Shown: positions 41,400-53,035, counted from the stretch's first letter. The stretch is 64,000 nt of DNA from Prorocentrum cordatum (GCA_963575745.1 CAUYUJ010000148.1:173501-237500), one strand, 5' to 3'. Made by a program: numbers and translations. Notes: generated by a model from the sequence alone, not told the origin.

Positions 41400-42015
41400 A
41401 GTTCGGGAAACCCTCACATGTTTCGTGGCCCATCAGGGAGCTCCACCAAAGGCCCAAGTGGGCAAGTCCGCATGCGCCCCCGCCGCCATTTCGGCACCAC
41501 TCACACGATTCGTGACCCCAGAGGCAGCTCAACCAATGGCCCAAGTGGGCATGTTTGCATGACTTCATCCCGTCCATTTCGGCACACCCCTCGCACGTTT
41601 CGTGGCCCCCCTCAGGGAGCTCCACCGAAGGCCCAAGCAGGCATGTCCGCATGCGCCCGCCGCCGCCCATTTCGGCATACCTCTCACACGTTTCGTAACC
41701 CCTCAGGGAACTCCACCAAAGGCCGAAGTGGGCGGGCTCACATGGTGTCCCCGCCGCCCCTCTCGGCACACCCGTCACACGCTTCGTGGCCCCATGGGGA
41801 TCCCCACCTAAGGCCCCAGTGGTCATGTTCACAAGGCGTCCCCGCCGCCCATCTCGGCACACCCCTCACAGTGGGGTCACACGTTTTGTGGCCCAATGGG
41901 GAGCCCCACCGAATGCCCCAACAGGGAGCAGTACCGAAGGCCCCAGTGGGCATGGCCCTCATAGCGCTCATTTCGACACACCCCTCAGACGTTTCGTGCA
42001 CCACAAGGAGCTCCA
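41400..42015 (-). repeat. Tandem repeat of about 90 bp, six to seven units
   Basis: CACACGTTTCGTGGCCCC-like anchors at about 41411, 41499, 41588, 41681, 41771, 41875 and 41981. Each unit holds GGGAGCTCCACCAAAGGCCC, AAGTGGGCATGT and CGCCGCCCATTTCGGCACAC. Most unit lengths are close to multiples of three, so the minus strand stays open in long runs with the recurring peptide GHETCEGCAEM. Two frames share the array (41398-41862 and 41738-42424), so it is shifted at least once. I treat it as a minisatellite, with a small chance of a coding repeat. Confidence 0.8.
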
Positions 42016-42164
42016 ACCTGCGGACCCAGAAACAGATCCCGCAATCGGCAGTGGAGGGAGGAGGATCAGGGGAGAGGAGAGGATCACCCTCAGCTGGATC
42101 GCGCACAGTAAGGCGCTCCGACCGCCTCTTGGCACCTGGTCGGCCGCCCACAAGCCGCAGACAG

Positions 42165-42352
42165 AGGAACCAAACCTGCACAAACATGTAAACCTTCGAA
42201 TCTCTGCGCGGACTTCTTGGATCGCTCCTGGGCCACCCTCCCTGGCGCACGGAGCACGCCAAAGGCGGCGCCGGAAGCGCCGCCAGGGGGGGCCAGCGCA
42301 GATCGAAGGTATCCGCGCAGAACTCCGAAAGCTCAAACGTGTGCCGCTTCCT
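42165..42352 (+). mobile_element. P1 palindromic element
   Basis: Left arm has ACCTTCGAATCTCTGCGCGG then ACTTCTTGGATCG; right arm has CAGATCGAAGGTATCCGCGC then AGAACTCCGAAAGCTCAAAC. The inner hairpin GGCGGCGCC-GGA-AGCGCCGCC is kept; the other hairpin shows CG-to-CA changes. A P8 element starts 38 bp after it. Confidence 0.7.
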
Positions 42353-42389
42353 GTCCCTAAATGCCCAGAGCCACATCCCTGTTGACCAT

Positions 42390-42574
42390 CGTTTAACCGA
42401 TCCCCACCCCCACTGGCATGGCATGGTCTCGGCCCCTCTGGCCGATGTACCTACCCCCTGAGTCGGGATGTGGGCTCTTCCCCTCGGGTTTCGAGGGGCA
42501 TATTCTCAAAAAGGGGGGGTGGGATGGTGGGGCTGAGTTATCGTGGCCCAGTGGGGATGGGGATAGGCTAAACG
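42390..42574 (+). mobile_element. P8 inverted-repeat element
   Basis: CGTTTAACCGATCCCCACCC pairs with GGGGATGGGGATAGGCTAAA then CG. Interior CTCTGGCCGATGTACC and GGGTTTCGAGG match 25212-25385. About 185 bp. Confidence 0.75.
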
Positions 42575-43409
42575 GTACCTTTTTTCCATGAACACGACCA
42601 GAAAATCCGCTGTTCTCCAAGGGGGCTATCATGCTCCCTTCGCGGACAACCATGCGCGGACATTGCAGTCATTGCCGCCTAAAACAAACCTGTAAAACTG
42701 CAAAACGCGGCACGGCAAGCACGCATAGTTACTTCCAGCATTGCTTAAGAGAACAACTTAGACTTGGAGTCGGCCGGGGGGTCTGAACTGGTTGGGCCCC
42801 AGAAAGGTCGGTCGGATGGGGAGGATGAGGCCACGCCCATTCAAAATCGGTCCCCAAACCTGACCTAAAATCCATCTGGCGCAGCTCCTCAACCCGGATT
42901 CGTTTTTGACAACCCTGGGCCCGAAAACGGTCCCAAGAGGCAGAAAAAGGCAGAAAACCCAACCGAACCCAACACCTCGAGCCGCTTCCCACTTCCTGCT
43001 CGCCGAACCAATGCTGGGCCAACTCAGGCCCCCAGCCGGCTCCAAAGTTAGGCAGCAAATGTGATAACGATACTTGCTTTTCGCGGCGCGCTGCATGCGA
43101 ACACAATGCCACATCCTTTCCCCAAATGGGTACGGAATATGGGTACGATGCCCAACAACAAATGTTTCCACAAACCAACAGCGGCGGCTGTTGGACAGAT
43201 GGCCTTTGGCCTTCGACCTAAGATAGACAATGTCCGCAACGACACCGACGGCGACGAGTCCTCTTCAACTGAACAGGACATGCTGTCTGTCTTTGTGACC
43301 GCAATCGGTCTTAGTACCTCCCCTAATGGTTAAATGATTATTTTGCCGCTGCCGCCGTCGCGGAGGAAGTCGAGAAGGGGAGGGGAAGAACGAGGAGGAG
43401 GAGGACAGT
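42575..43409. other. No confident gene
   Basis: Overlapping minus frames at 42729-43178 (149 residues) and 42758-43171 share the same DNA and have no recognised domain. A GGAGGA run lies at 43376-43407. Confidence 0.35.
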
Positions 43410-44085
43410 AATTGCAGCGTCCAGAGCAGAAGTTGGAATGGAACTGCATTGGAACACATTCCAATTATTCCAATACGGATGTGATGTACGACTGCGAACC
43501 CCTGCTGGAAAAGTCATTCGGCCATGCGGGCACATGCAATATGTGGGAGCAAATATTCACGACTGTGGGAACACAAACCGGGAACCCAACAAAGACTGGG
43601 GGCAACTTGGGGGGAAGTTTAAGCATTCGAGGCGCTGAGTACAAGCGGAGGCATGTATCACTAAATTCGGCATGGCTGAGCAAACAAGAACGCATGATAC
43701 TGGATGGATTCCAAGCCCGTTGTCTCAGGCGCACGTTTAACATCCCGCACGCCCACGAATCAAGAGTTTCAAAGAAGACGGTTTTTGATGAAAAGGCTTG
43801 GGGGCCGACATACAACGTCATAATGCTGAAATGAATCATCAAGTGGCTTGGTTTGGCGAGATTGGGCGCTGCCACGACCCAGACGTGCTCAGGGCATTGA
43901 CGCTTCAATCAAGGAGCTCGGAACCAACCGCCGATGTGTGTGTGTGTTCGAGCGCCCGGCCGCCCAAGACATGAGTGGGCGAACAGCTTGTACAATTAAA
44001 CCAAAACGTGCTTCAGCACTGAAACCGACCTCACGCAATGCGTTGCCGACGAGAAAACATGGATCGAACCCATCACCCATGCTCC
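43410..44085 (+). pseudogene. L3: 3' fragment of a LINE related to L2
   Basis: The reading MELHWNTFQLFQYGCDVRLR aligns with MEIHWGKFQLVQIGCDAQML of L2, which follows the YxDD box. A frame change near 43620 leads to SLNSAWLSKQERMILDGFQA then RCLRRTFNIPHAHESRVSKK, the L2 3' domain in better condition. After a stop near 43834 the reading NHQVAWFGEIGRCHDPDVLR continues in another frame. About 0.67 kb; everything upstream of the thumb is missing, as in 5'-truncated insertions. It helps reconstruct where L2 is damaged. Inactive. Confidence 0.82.
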
Positions 44086-44769
44086 TTTGAACCGTCTTTG
44101 CCATGGCCGGTTCAGTATTCATCAATCGTCGCCCTCATCCTTCATCCTGATCCTCCAGGCGCGCAGTTGGTGCGTCTGGTCTATGAGGACACGCGTTTGG
44201 CGCGTCGCGGCGCAATTTCGGCACGCGTTTTGCGTGTCCCTCATATGTTCGCCGTTCGATTGGCCCACGCGCGTTTGGGGCATGGTTGATTCGTTCGTTC
44301 GTTCGTTCGCCGCCGTCGCGGAAGAAAACGAGAAGAGGAGGAGGAGAAGGAGGCGAAGGACAGGGCGAACCGGGGGACGCATGGCGTTCATTGCCAGCCA
44401 GGAATATTATGGAAGAGGGGGGGGGGTGCAGGAATAAAAAGACCTCCTGAGGTGCACGGTGTCCCCCGGGTCCGTAGGCGACCCGAGGAGGAGGAAGAGC
44501 AGAAGGTGGTGGAGGAGGGAGAGGGGGAGGAGGCAAGCTAGGCGCGCTCGCGTCATATCTGACATCCTACCCCTCCCTCCCATCCCTTACCATGGCGCAG
44601 ATCCCCTCTCGACTCGCTCAGTCGGATGTCGAGCAGGGCAATGATCCCGAAAGGGTACGCGATGCATTGTAGAGCACGGCATGGCATGGCGTAGAAGAGC
44701 ACCGCAAAGCGTAGTATCAATCTAGCATTGCATTGCATGCCGTGGCATGGCACGGGAAATGACGCCACC
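44086..44769. other. No gene; GAG tracts and GCATGGCATGGC words
   Basis: GAG-rich at 44330-44360 and 44489-44535, G run at 44418-44427. 44655-44755 has GCATGGCATGGC and its near complement GCCGTGGCATGGCAC. Confidence 0.45.
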
Positions 44770-44925
44770 GCTGCAGCGGGAGCACGAGTCGAAACGAGCG
44801 GAAGCGCGGAAATGAGGCCATCGCTGCAGCGGGAGCACGATTCGGAACGAGCGGAAGCACGGAAATGAGGCCAGCGCTGCAGCGGGAGCACGATTCGGAA
44901 CGAGCGGGGCCCGAAAATGAAGGCG
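44770..44925 (+). repeat. Tandem repeat, 53-bp unit, three copies
   Basis: CTGCAGCGGGAGCACGA starts units at 44771, 44824 and 44877. The units also share AACGAGCGGAAGC and CGGAAATGAGGCCA. Nearly identical, so recent. Confidence 0.9.
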
Positions 44926-45126
44926 GCGCCTCAGCGAGAGCAGCATTTTGGAAACAAATGCAAGCCAAAACCCAACTCCGGGGAAACCTGCGTTAAAAAA
45001 CAGTACGCGGAGGGGGGTCGGCCAATTTCAAACCGCCATCAGGGGAAGAGGGAGAGTAGTATTCATATTGAATAATTGTAGATGGAGGAGAAGGGTAGGT
45101 GAGGGGCCGCAGCGGCGAGAAAGGGC
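44926..45126. other. No gene; 3' flank of L4
   Basis: AT-richer, ends next to the last stop codon of L4. No tail repeat is evident. Confidence 0.4.
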
Positions 45127-46754
45127 CTAGACGCCCTGTAGTGGCCAGGCCCTGGCAGCCTCGACATCGAGCTTAGCTCGCCTGCAGTGCTCCGCCCATT
45201 CAGCCGCCAAATCGGGCGAGGCGAACCCATGCAGGCGAGCAATCCGCCTCAGGTCCAGCACGGGGACCACGACCCCGCACTGATGGAAGCTGATAAGGGG
45301 GCCTGGGAGCCGCAGGCCGCAGGGCACCCAGGGCCCGCCAGCGGGCCCCAGCGAGGGCCCGCCCCCAACCGAGGGCCCAACACCACCGCCAGGCCCCCCC
45401 AGCTTCCCCTGGAGCCACAAGATGTCCTCTTCCTCGGGGCCTCTAAAAACAGAAATCCGCGGAGGAGGAAGGAGGGCCGAGGGGTGGAGGTGCCGACAGA
45501 GACGGGACCTCTGGGAGCGAAGCCCAGGGTGCCTCGGGCCCAGCCAGGCCCCCGCAATGCCCTTCCCAGGCGCCACTCGCTGGGCCAGCGAGGCCCCGCA
45601 GGACTTGCAAACAAAAAAGCACGGGTGATCTAGACCTTCCACATCGCATTTCACCACCGAGCGCCCTTGAAACCGCCACGGCCTCCCAGACACCACCCCC
45701 GCATCCACGCCGCCAACGTCGATCGGCTCGGGCTCGGGCTCGGGCGGCGGCGCTTCAGTGCCCCAGGCCTCGCGGTCTCCTATCCGCGCGTGCACGAGAC
45801 CAATCCAACTGGCAGCTATGTCTTCGAAGGCTTCCAGGAAGAGGACTTTCTGGGGGGCACCTTCCAGAGCGGGGCCCCTTTTTTGGCCCAGCGGTCATCG
45901 AGACTGTTGCCAAGCTTCGCGCCGCGCATCGAAAAAGGAGGCATCTTGAGGTGCCGACGAGTGCGCCTTGACTTTTCTCACGCTCGCACTTTCTCCGTGC
46001 TTATGCCAACGGCACTCCCAAAAATGCATGTTGGGATTCATGAGGCCCAGCGCTTTCGAGGCGTTCTTGGTGCAACCTACGGCCCCGGCGCAGTCTGCAA
46101 AGACAGTCGGGGGCCCGTCGCTCGCAATGCCAACCGAGAAACGCGACGGCATGCGGAACGCATGATCTCCCGCGCCCCTAGAGGACTGCGTCAAAGACCA
46201 TGCCAAGGGAACGGCGCCATACATTCCACACCTGAACGAGCCATCATCCCTGCAGCTGATGGCAGACCATCCCCGCGCGGCGCAGGCCACCATGCTGGGT
46301 TTTAAAAAAGAGCCACCCACAAAACATCTCCCTCGAAGAGCCATCCGGGCGCGCGCCCCATCAAGCGGATGTGATTCTCCTCGGGGGTATCGCGATCCTG
46401 AAAGACCCCCGACGGCGAAGGCAGAAGGCCTCTGGGAAAATATCCCCCGCGCCCCTCGCCCTCTCCGAGGGCAATGCGAGCCGCCTCGAGCAGCTCTGGC
46501 GGGCAAAACTCCCCCCAGAGAAACTCCGTGCTAGGGCAGTCGAAACAACGGTGCCGATAGGTCCCACAGGCCCCGCATTTCACGCACAACGGGTGGGTGG
46601 CAGGCCCTTTCGCGCGAAGTGCTCTGGCACCAGTGGGCCCCGCAATTGACTCATCGGAAAGCATCGACGTGCCTCTTGGCCCACAGCTCTGGGGTTCTCG
46701 CCAAAGCCCACGCCGCAGGCCCCCAGTAGAGCTCAGAAACCCAAGGGCTCCCAA
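45127..46754 (-). pseudogene. L4 zinc motif, RNase H and C-terminal extension
   Basis: CVKCGACGTYRHRCFDC (about 46590-46537) has Cys and His spacing fit for zinc binding. RNase H follows in an adjacent frame: RDDGSFRCGMYGAVPLA (first acidic site), VFADCAGAV (TDC-like second Asp), VRKVKAHSSAPQD, and after a shift GNSLDDRWAKKGAPLW (last Asp) at about 45911-45868. The Glu normally found between the first two Asp residues is not evident (RGAGDHA). The extension from 45795 reads HARIGDREAWGTEA, a Pro/Glu run, DHPCFFVCKSCGASLAQ and a closing AAEWAEHCRRAKLDVEAARA. RNase H removes the RNA template during reverse transcription. The function of the extension is unknown. Confidence 0.75.
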
Positions 46755-47182
46755 TCCTTCTCAGAGCAGTGACATCAGAGGCGGCGCAGGCAGAGGCACG
46801 GACCGCCTGGCAGACAGCACCTGGCCAAACAATCGGTCGATCTCGCGCTGGCGATGATCGAGCAACAGGTTGTACCGAGCTAGCTGGCAGCCAGCCCTGA
46901 CGAGGCTGAGCGCGGCAGCCTGGTCTGGGCCAGTGCGCCTGCTCGATGGCCTGTCGACGCCCAGCAGCTGCACGGCCCCAGCGCGAACCACTCTGAAAAC
47001 TTCTTGCTGGAAGGAGCCCGTCTTGAACTCCGATGGACCGCGCCTTGGCCAACTCCACCGCGCTGACCGCGAACGAGCCCCTGACCACTGCACTCGGCAC
47101 GGTGCGCACCCTGAAGGCCAGGCAGGCGCCAGGGGCCAGCCTGCCCTCGGCTCTGAGCGCGTGCACCCTGAGCCCGCTCAGC

Positions 47183-48643
47183 TCACCGCATGCGATGCCA
47201 GTGACCGCTGGCCCCCAGCACGCCGCGGCGCACGGTGAGCCACGGATGATGTGGCACGTCTTGGCCCCCGCGGCTTGCAGCAGCCCGATCCTGCCTGCTG
47301 CCCTCTAGGCTCGGGCGAGCCTCTTGTCCTGCTCTGGCACTCACCTCCTGCCGCCGTCGTTGCCGTCGCCTCGCAGGCATCTCATGCCCGAGGCTCTGGC
47401 CAGGCCAAGGTCCGACCAGTGGCGGTCCAGCTCCTGAGCCAGCTCCGCACATGTGGCCATCCATCCCGTCTTGCCCCGGTTTATCTCGAGGTGCCTCTGC
47501 TGCGCCCCCTCGAAGAGGTCGCGAGCAGCTCGGGGAAGCTGGCGCCCCACCAAGCGAGCCGCGCCGACTGCCTGGAGGAGGCAGTCGCCCGCCAGGCTCT
47601 GGGCCCGCACCAGGGGGGGCGCCTGCTGGCGACGCTGCGCAGCAGGGTGTAGGCCAGCAGCTCGGCGACACCCGCCGCGCACGAGCAGCCCGCTGCCGCG
47701 GCGCCGTCGCCGTCGCGACCGCCTGATCGTAGAGCTCGTCGTGGCTGATCATCTCGTAGAACTTCGTGAGGTCGATCGCCCGGGTGCTGGACACCGTGCC
47801 TGTCTTCCTCGCGAAGGCTGTCATCATGTTGTGCACGAACCCAGCCTTGTCGCACGAGCGGTCGGAGGTGCCCCAGTGGAAGGACTGGTCGATACTGCAC
47901 TCCCACGCTGCAACAAAAGGCTGGCGCAGCTTATACCATGCCCGAGTCCAGAGGCTGGCCAGGACGATGGGCCGCGCACCTCCAGGCGGGGCCTTCGGCA
48001 GGAAGGCCACCAGCAGCATCCGCAGCGAGCACCTCGTCGGTTTTTTCTCCCAAGCTTCCACAATGTCCAGGAACGCCTATCGGCAATGGCGCGGCAGCCG
48101 CCGAAGCTGCCGCGGGCGCAGGCGGTCTCGCCCAAGGCCTGTGCCCTCCCCATGGGATGCCAGCACGTAGTCCCGCGCGACTATGGTCATGGGCGGGAGG
48201 TCATGCCAGGCGCCCCCTGCACCGCTCGCCCAGAGCCGTGGGTCTGAGCCCCCTTGCATGTCAGGGTGAACCCAGAGGTCCCTCAATTCCTTCATCAGCA
48301 CCTTCATGGCGGCATCGCCTGCCACTGGGAGGCCAGGGTCGCTCTCGTCGTCCTCGCGCGCGATCGCCGTCGACGGGATTAGGCTGCCATCCTTGATGCA
48401 GCGGCGTGCCTTCTGGCCTCCTGACTTGGTGGCCGCTTCCTGTGCTCACTCTCCCCATTCCTTGCTGCGCTTGGCCTTGCCCCTCCTCTGGATGGAGACT
48501 ACGTGGTCGTGGAGGTCGACCAGGAGGGCGCGGTAGTCGTGCAAGTCCAGCTCCTGGAGTGCGCGCGCACTGGCATTCTGGCCCCAGGCAGCGAGCGGCC
48601 CAGACGCCGGCCACTCCGCCTTGTCGAAAACGAACGCGCGCAC
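47183..48643 (-). pseudogene. L4 reverse transcriptase core, broken
   Basis: The linker reads FVFDKAEWPA and LDLHDYRALLVDLHDHVVSI, stops at TGA 48446-48448, and continues in frame QEAATKSGGQKARRCIKDG to MKVLMKELRDLWVHPD. After a shift near 48100, AFLPKAPPGGARPIVLASLW is the RT fingers, then FHWGTSDRSCDKAGF and AIDLTKFYEMISHDEL, motif A with its catalytic Asp. A shift near 47720 leads to GVAELLAYTLLR, then LAGDCLLQAVGAARLVGRQL and EINRGKTGWMATCAELAQEL, the thumb side. I find no YxDD box; the sequence between motif B and LLQAVG seems deleted. Thumb and connection continue to 46651 in further frames. Confidence 0.75.
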
Positions 48644-48659
48644 TCACCGGATCTGGCGC

Positions 48660-50400
48660 TCAAAGCGAGAGAACCTGACCCAGACGTTGTCCGACTGGTG
48701 CCCACGCAGAAAGGCCGCCTTCCTGCAAGATGCTAGCAGGCCGGCCCACTTGCGGCACTCGGCGCTGGACGTCTCCTTCAGCCCACTCCTGGATCAGGGG
48801 AACAGTCGCCGCCTGCAGGCTTCTGCCTCTGGCCACTCTGCACCTCTTGTGATCTTCCAGCTGGTGAATCCTCCCAAGGTAGTCCTCTGCCATGGCATGC
48901 CAGAACTTAGAGGCTTCCTCAACATCAGTGAGTCCAGCCCTTGAGCACCATGGCCATGCGTCTTCAGCTCGCTCGGGCGGCGCTGCCTGTGCAGGAGGTG
49001 GCAAGGCCAACGGGTGCCGACTGAGGTAGACAGCCCTGGTGACCGTGGCTCTCTGGCGCAGGCCCGTCAGTTCGATGGCAGTGGGCGAGCGCGGCGAGAT
49101 CGGGGCGTCACTCAGCACCTTGACCGCGCCGACCCGACTGACAAGAGCCCCTGGCACTATGGCGTAGTCGTACTCGCGCTTGCTGCAAGTTGGACTCCAC
49201 GGACGCACGAGAATTCCTGAGGCCTGCTTGGCCCAGCTGGCCAAGTCGTCGGGCTCGGTGTTCCAGTCCGTCAGGATGACCCACGGCCACTCGAGGCTGC
49301 CGACCCAGGACTGCAGGGCCCCAAGCAGCGCAATGGTGTCGCCCGTGACCCCGATGCTGTCCGCCATGTAGGCCGAGACGAAGAAGATCGGGAAGCCCAG
49401 GCACGTGTTAAGCTTCAATGCTCTCGCCTGATGGGGCCCCAGCACACTGCATTCCTTGGGCTTATCGACGCTGGCCGCCGCCATTGCAGTGAGGACCGCC
49501 ACTCCTCCAGAGCTGTCAAGGGGCCCTAGGCCCGTGCCCTGCGCGAGACCTTTGAAGAACTCAACGCCAGCACGTCTCGCCCAGGTCGCCGCCGACTTCA
49601 GCTTAGCGCCTTGCTTGATACGGTGCTCCTGCAAGCCGACAACATCGAACGTCATCTTCTTGTCCCTGCTCCACTCCGAAAAGGCCTGACCGCTTGCCCA
49701 AAAGTTGATGTTGGCCGAAAACATCAAGAGCTTGTCGGGAGCCGTGTCCACATCGATGCACTTCTGACCGCCTGCACTGGGGGCAAGGAAAACTCCTGCA
49801 CCTCGAGCTGCACTGACCCTCGACCCACCGACGGAAGGTCGCCGAACACGAGTATCCAGCCCACCTCGCCGACGCCCAGCTCCGCTGCAGACCTGGGACC
49901 CCGGCTTCCCCGCGCCCTCCTCCGAAGCGGACGCGGTCCTGCCAGGCCTGCCTCTCGCAGTCGACGCCTCCGACGGCGACCTGGCAGGCGCCGCGGCAGC
50001 GGCCCAGCGGGCGGCGCCAGCAGCACGCCTGCCAAGCACGGGGCCGAACTCCTCCTCCGCCTCGGTCATGGAGCGCTCGTGCCGCGCCACCTGCTCCTCC
50101 CACTCCTGCGCGTCGGACTGGGCGCCAGCCTGCGCATGTTGTCGTGGTAGTTGGCTCGCGTGCGCCTCCGTGCGGCCCACGCCTCCTCGCAGAAGTCCTG
50201 CGCCATTCTGAGTCGGACCACGCCCATGTTGTCGATGCCTGCCGGCCGAGCAACCTCGGAGACGAGTGGCGTCCACGTACCGTGCATCAACAGGTCAGCC
50301 ACGTACGACACGCACAAGCGACGCCAGTGCGTTGTATCTCCGGCTTCGTTAAGCACTGAAACGTCCTGGAGCCAGAACGTGGTGTAGGCCCTCAGCCTTC
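48660..50400 (-). pseudogene. L4 N-terminal domain and AP endonuclease
   Basis: From 50276 one frame is open for 538 codons. Upstream residues (LERRLRAYTTFWLQDVSVLN at about 50410-50350) sit in another frame, and the two probably join near 50140. Residues 1-180 are Arg/Ala/Gly-rich and linker-like. The endonuclease occupies about 185-405: MFSANINFWA (Asn), FDVVGLQEHR (catalytic Glu 217), WVILTDWNTEPDDL (in place of GDFN, Asp 337), REYDYAIV, and LSDAPISPRSPTAIE (Ser-Asp at 389-390). The last catalytic His is not where a classic SDH would put it; it may have become Arg in SPRSP. The frame ends in shifted sequence near 48700. The family cleaves target DNA for insertion. Confidence 0.8.
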
Positions 50401-50414
50401 TCTCGAGCGTCATG

Positions 50415-50565
50415 CGCGCCGACACAGCGAGGGGAAGGGGAAGAGGAGATGGAGGAGGAGGAGGAGGGGGAGGAGGAGGGCGTAGGAGGAGGAGGAGGAG
50501 GAGGAGGAGGAGGAGTAGGAGGGCGTAGGAGGAGGAGTAGGAGGAGGAGGAGCCGAAGGACGGGT
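50415..50565. repeat. GGA triplet tract
   Basis: (GGA)n with GTA interruptions (GGAGTAGGAGGGC twice). It lies just upstream of the L4 N-terminus and probably marks its 5' boundary. Confidence 0.9.
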
Positions 50566-52417
50566 CGCCTAAGCGCTTCGGAGAAACCCTCCGTGCTGAG
50601 GTGACCCATTCTTTCCGTACCCATCTCGATGGTCCCAAATCCTGCGCCCAGGGCCGGCGCGCGCGCGCGGGCTTCAGAGCAAGTCCGCCTCTCGCGCGGC
50701 TTCCTCGGCCCTGCCGCCCGCGGCCTGCCCCCCCCGCTGGCAAGGAGGGCGGGGGAGCGGAGGTCAGAGGAGAAGGTGCCGATACCGCTACCCTTGCCTC
50801 GTTTTCCCCTGCTTGGGCCTCATGGGAGGCCCTCGTCACCACGGCTGGATTCGCCTTGTTTCCTCGGGATGAGGGCGTCCACAGTGGCGGCGAGGGGTCC
50901 GCGGAAGTCCACTTCAGACGCGAACGCAGGGACAGTGAATGACCGTTCGCCCCCCTCACTCTGCTTTTATGTGGGGGGCCCAGGCATACACGGGATGCAC
51001 AGAGAAAGGCTGAACTTCTAGAACGCATGCCCACGTTCTATCATTCGTGTAACTGTTGTGCTAGATAATGTGTAGATGTGCAATGAGAAGTTGCAATCAC
51101 TTAGTGGGGCCTGCGGCGGGGAGGTGGCATAAGTGGCAACACCCTTAAGCGCCACCCTCCACTTCCCGCGCCCAAGCAGCGCGTAACTGGCGGAAGTGGC
51201 GAAGCACCAGCCAGCTGCTCTAAGTCCCCGTCTTCGAACCCAGAGCGGGGGTTCTCCAAGGTGGCCGTCAGGTTCCAGGACTGATCCCTGTACCCCTCTT
51301 GCAACGGAGGTCCTGCCGATCGAACTGCTCGACGCGCGCGTCTCGGTCGACGGATACTGCGAATCGGCATCGTGACGCGCGAGCGCAGCAGCAGCGGGAT
51401 GAGAGAGGACGAGGGGGGTATAAAGGAGGGTAACCGTAATAACTAATACTGGCAAGAGGGTGACAGGGCTGAACCGACTTTTGCTGCTATGATTCTTCGG
51501 CGACGGATGAGGAAGAGGAACGCGTCTCGCGATTGGGTGGGGCACGTTCTCCCACACTGGCCCACCAAAAATGACCACACGCGGACGTCAAAGAAAACAA
51601 GAATATAGAACTGTGGCCGCATCCGCTCCCTCCTTCCCTCCCCCCTTCTCATGCTCATCTGACTCCAATTCCTTGTTCACCTTCTGCTGCTGCTCCTCCT
51701 CCAACACTCTTCTTCCCCACACCCCTCATTCGGGTAGACACCTTAGATATAGACAAAGGGGGAACCGGGAACTGGGAGGGTACAATGCGTTGTATCTCAC
51801 TCCTCCTCCTCTCCGCCAAACTGGTGAGAAAGGAAGCAATCGAGGAGAGGACTTGTGCAAAATCTCTACGTGCAGCACCGGCCCCGCTCGCTCTCCCGTC
51901 TCGCGCCAACCGCTATCCTCTTGCCCCCGTTGCGCGGAGACTGGCGATTGGCCAGGTGGGGGAACGCGCAGAGTGCGAGAGAGGGCGTCTGGCAGAGCTT
52001 GCGCCCACCACAGGCCTCCGCGACATCGATCCAGAGTGGTTTTGTACCAATCTCGCCACCTGCCCCCCACACGGTCAGCACATGCAGCGGGAATGGAGCG
52101 GGCTGGAGTGCTGGGAAGCATCCAGAGCTCGGATCGTAGGAAAAGGCCGCATTCCTGTGAGTGCGCCTTTGCCGTGGCAAGAATGTCATACTAACGCGAG
52201 GTAGTCCGAGGGTCTTGTGTGAGTGCCAGAACCCGAGACTCCAGCGGGTGCCTTCTGAGAGCGCAAAGACGCCTGAGGAGCCTCGGATGACCCGTCGGCA
52301 ACCTGTCCCTTCCCCTCCCTCCCTCCCTCTCTCCCTCCCCGTGCTTCCCCATCCCTTCCCTTCCCAAGCCTCCCCCCTCTTCTCTCCATTCTGTCTCAGA
52401 ACTCAGAAGCAATAAAT
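50566..52417. other. No confident gene
   Basis: GC-rich frames on both strands, including a 207-residue plus frame (51571-52194) and a 186-residue minus frame (51018-51578), with no recognised domain. 52316-52384 is CCCT-rich. Confidence 0.4.
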
Positions 52418-53035
52418 ATGTCAGGCGAGAACAGGTCAGATCGAGAGAGAGCGAGAAAGAAAAACAGAAACAAGACAGAGAGACAGAGAGACAGAGAGAG
52501 CGAGAGAGACACAGGGGGAAGAAAGAGAGAAAGAGAGAGAGAGAGAGGGAGAAGGAGCCATACAGAGACAGAAGGAAGAAACACAGGCAGCCGGGCAGAC
52601 AGGGATAAAGGGGGAGAAAAAGAGAGGGAGAGAGAGAGAGAGAGAGAAAAAAAAACAAGAGAGTGAGAGAGAGATAGAGAAGGAGAGGAAGGCAGACAGA
52701 CAGACAGAGAGACAGACAGACAGACAGGCAACCAGAGAAAAGATAGCGAGAGAGAGAAAGAGAACGAGAAATGAGAGCGAGAGAGGGAACAACCGAGAAA
52801 GAGAGAAAGAGAGAGAAGCGCATAACATGTGTATATATTCAGGCAGGCAGAGGGGCAGAGAGAGAAAAGAGAGAACGAGAGACTAAGCGAGCGAGGGTGA
52901 TACACACAACGCTGAGGGGGAGAGAGAGAGAGAGAGAGAGAGAAAACAAAAAAAACGAGAGACAGCAAACAGGGAAAGGGATGGAGAAGGATCATCGGAG
53001 AGGGAGAGCAAGAAAGAGAGCGAATGAGAGAGACG
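52418..53035. repeat. GA-rich purine satellite
   Basis: About 620 bp of (GA)n, GAGAGC and GACA words; clean (GA)n near 52524-52550, 52631-52648 and 52920-52942, (GACA)n at 52691-52729. All plus-strand purine; all long frames through it are artefacts. Confidence 0.92.

Larger units (their letters stand above)
45127..50400 (-). mobile_element. L4: LINE with endonuclease, RT, zinc motif and RNase H
   Basis: Reading the minus strand from about 50400 down: an N-terminal domain (VADLLMHGTW, AQDFCEEAWAARRR), an AP endonuclease (about 49735-49070), RT (about 48150-47400), a Cys/His motif (46590-46537), RNase H (about 46300-45870) and a C-terminal extension with a CxxC motif ending at 45127. The RNase H and the different motif wording separate it from L1-L3 and L5. 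It is GC-rich like the genome around it. It is broken by several frameshifts and stops. No target-site duplication could be placed. Confidence 0.85.
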
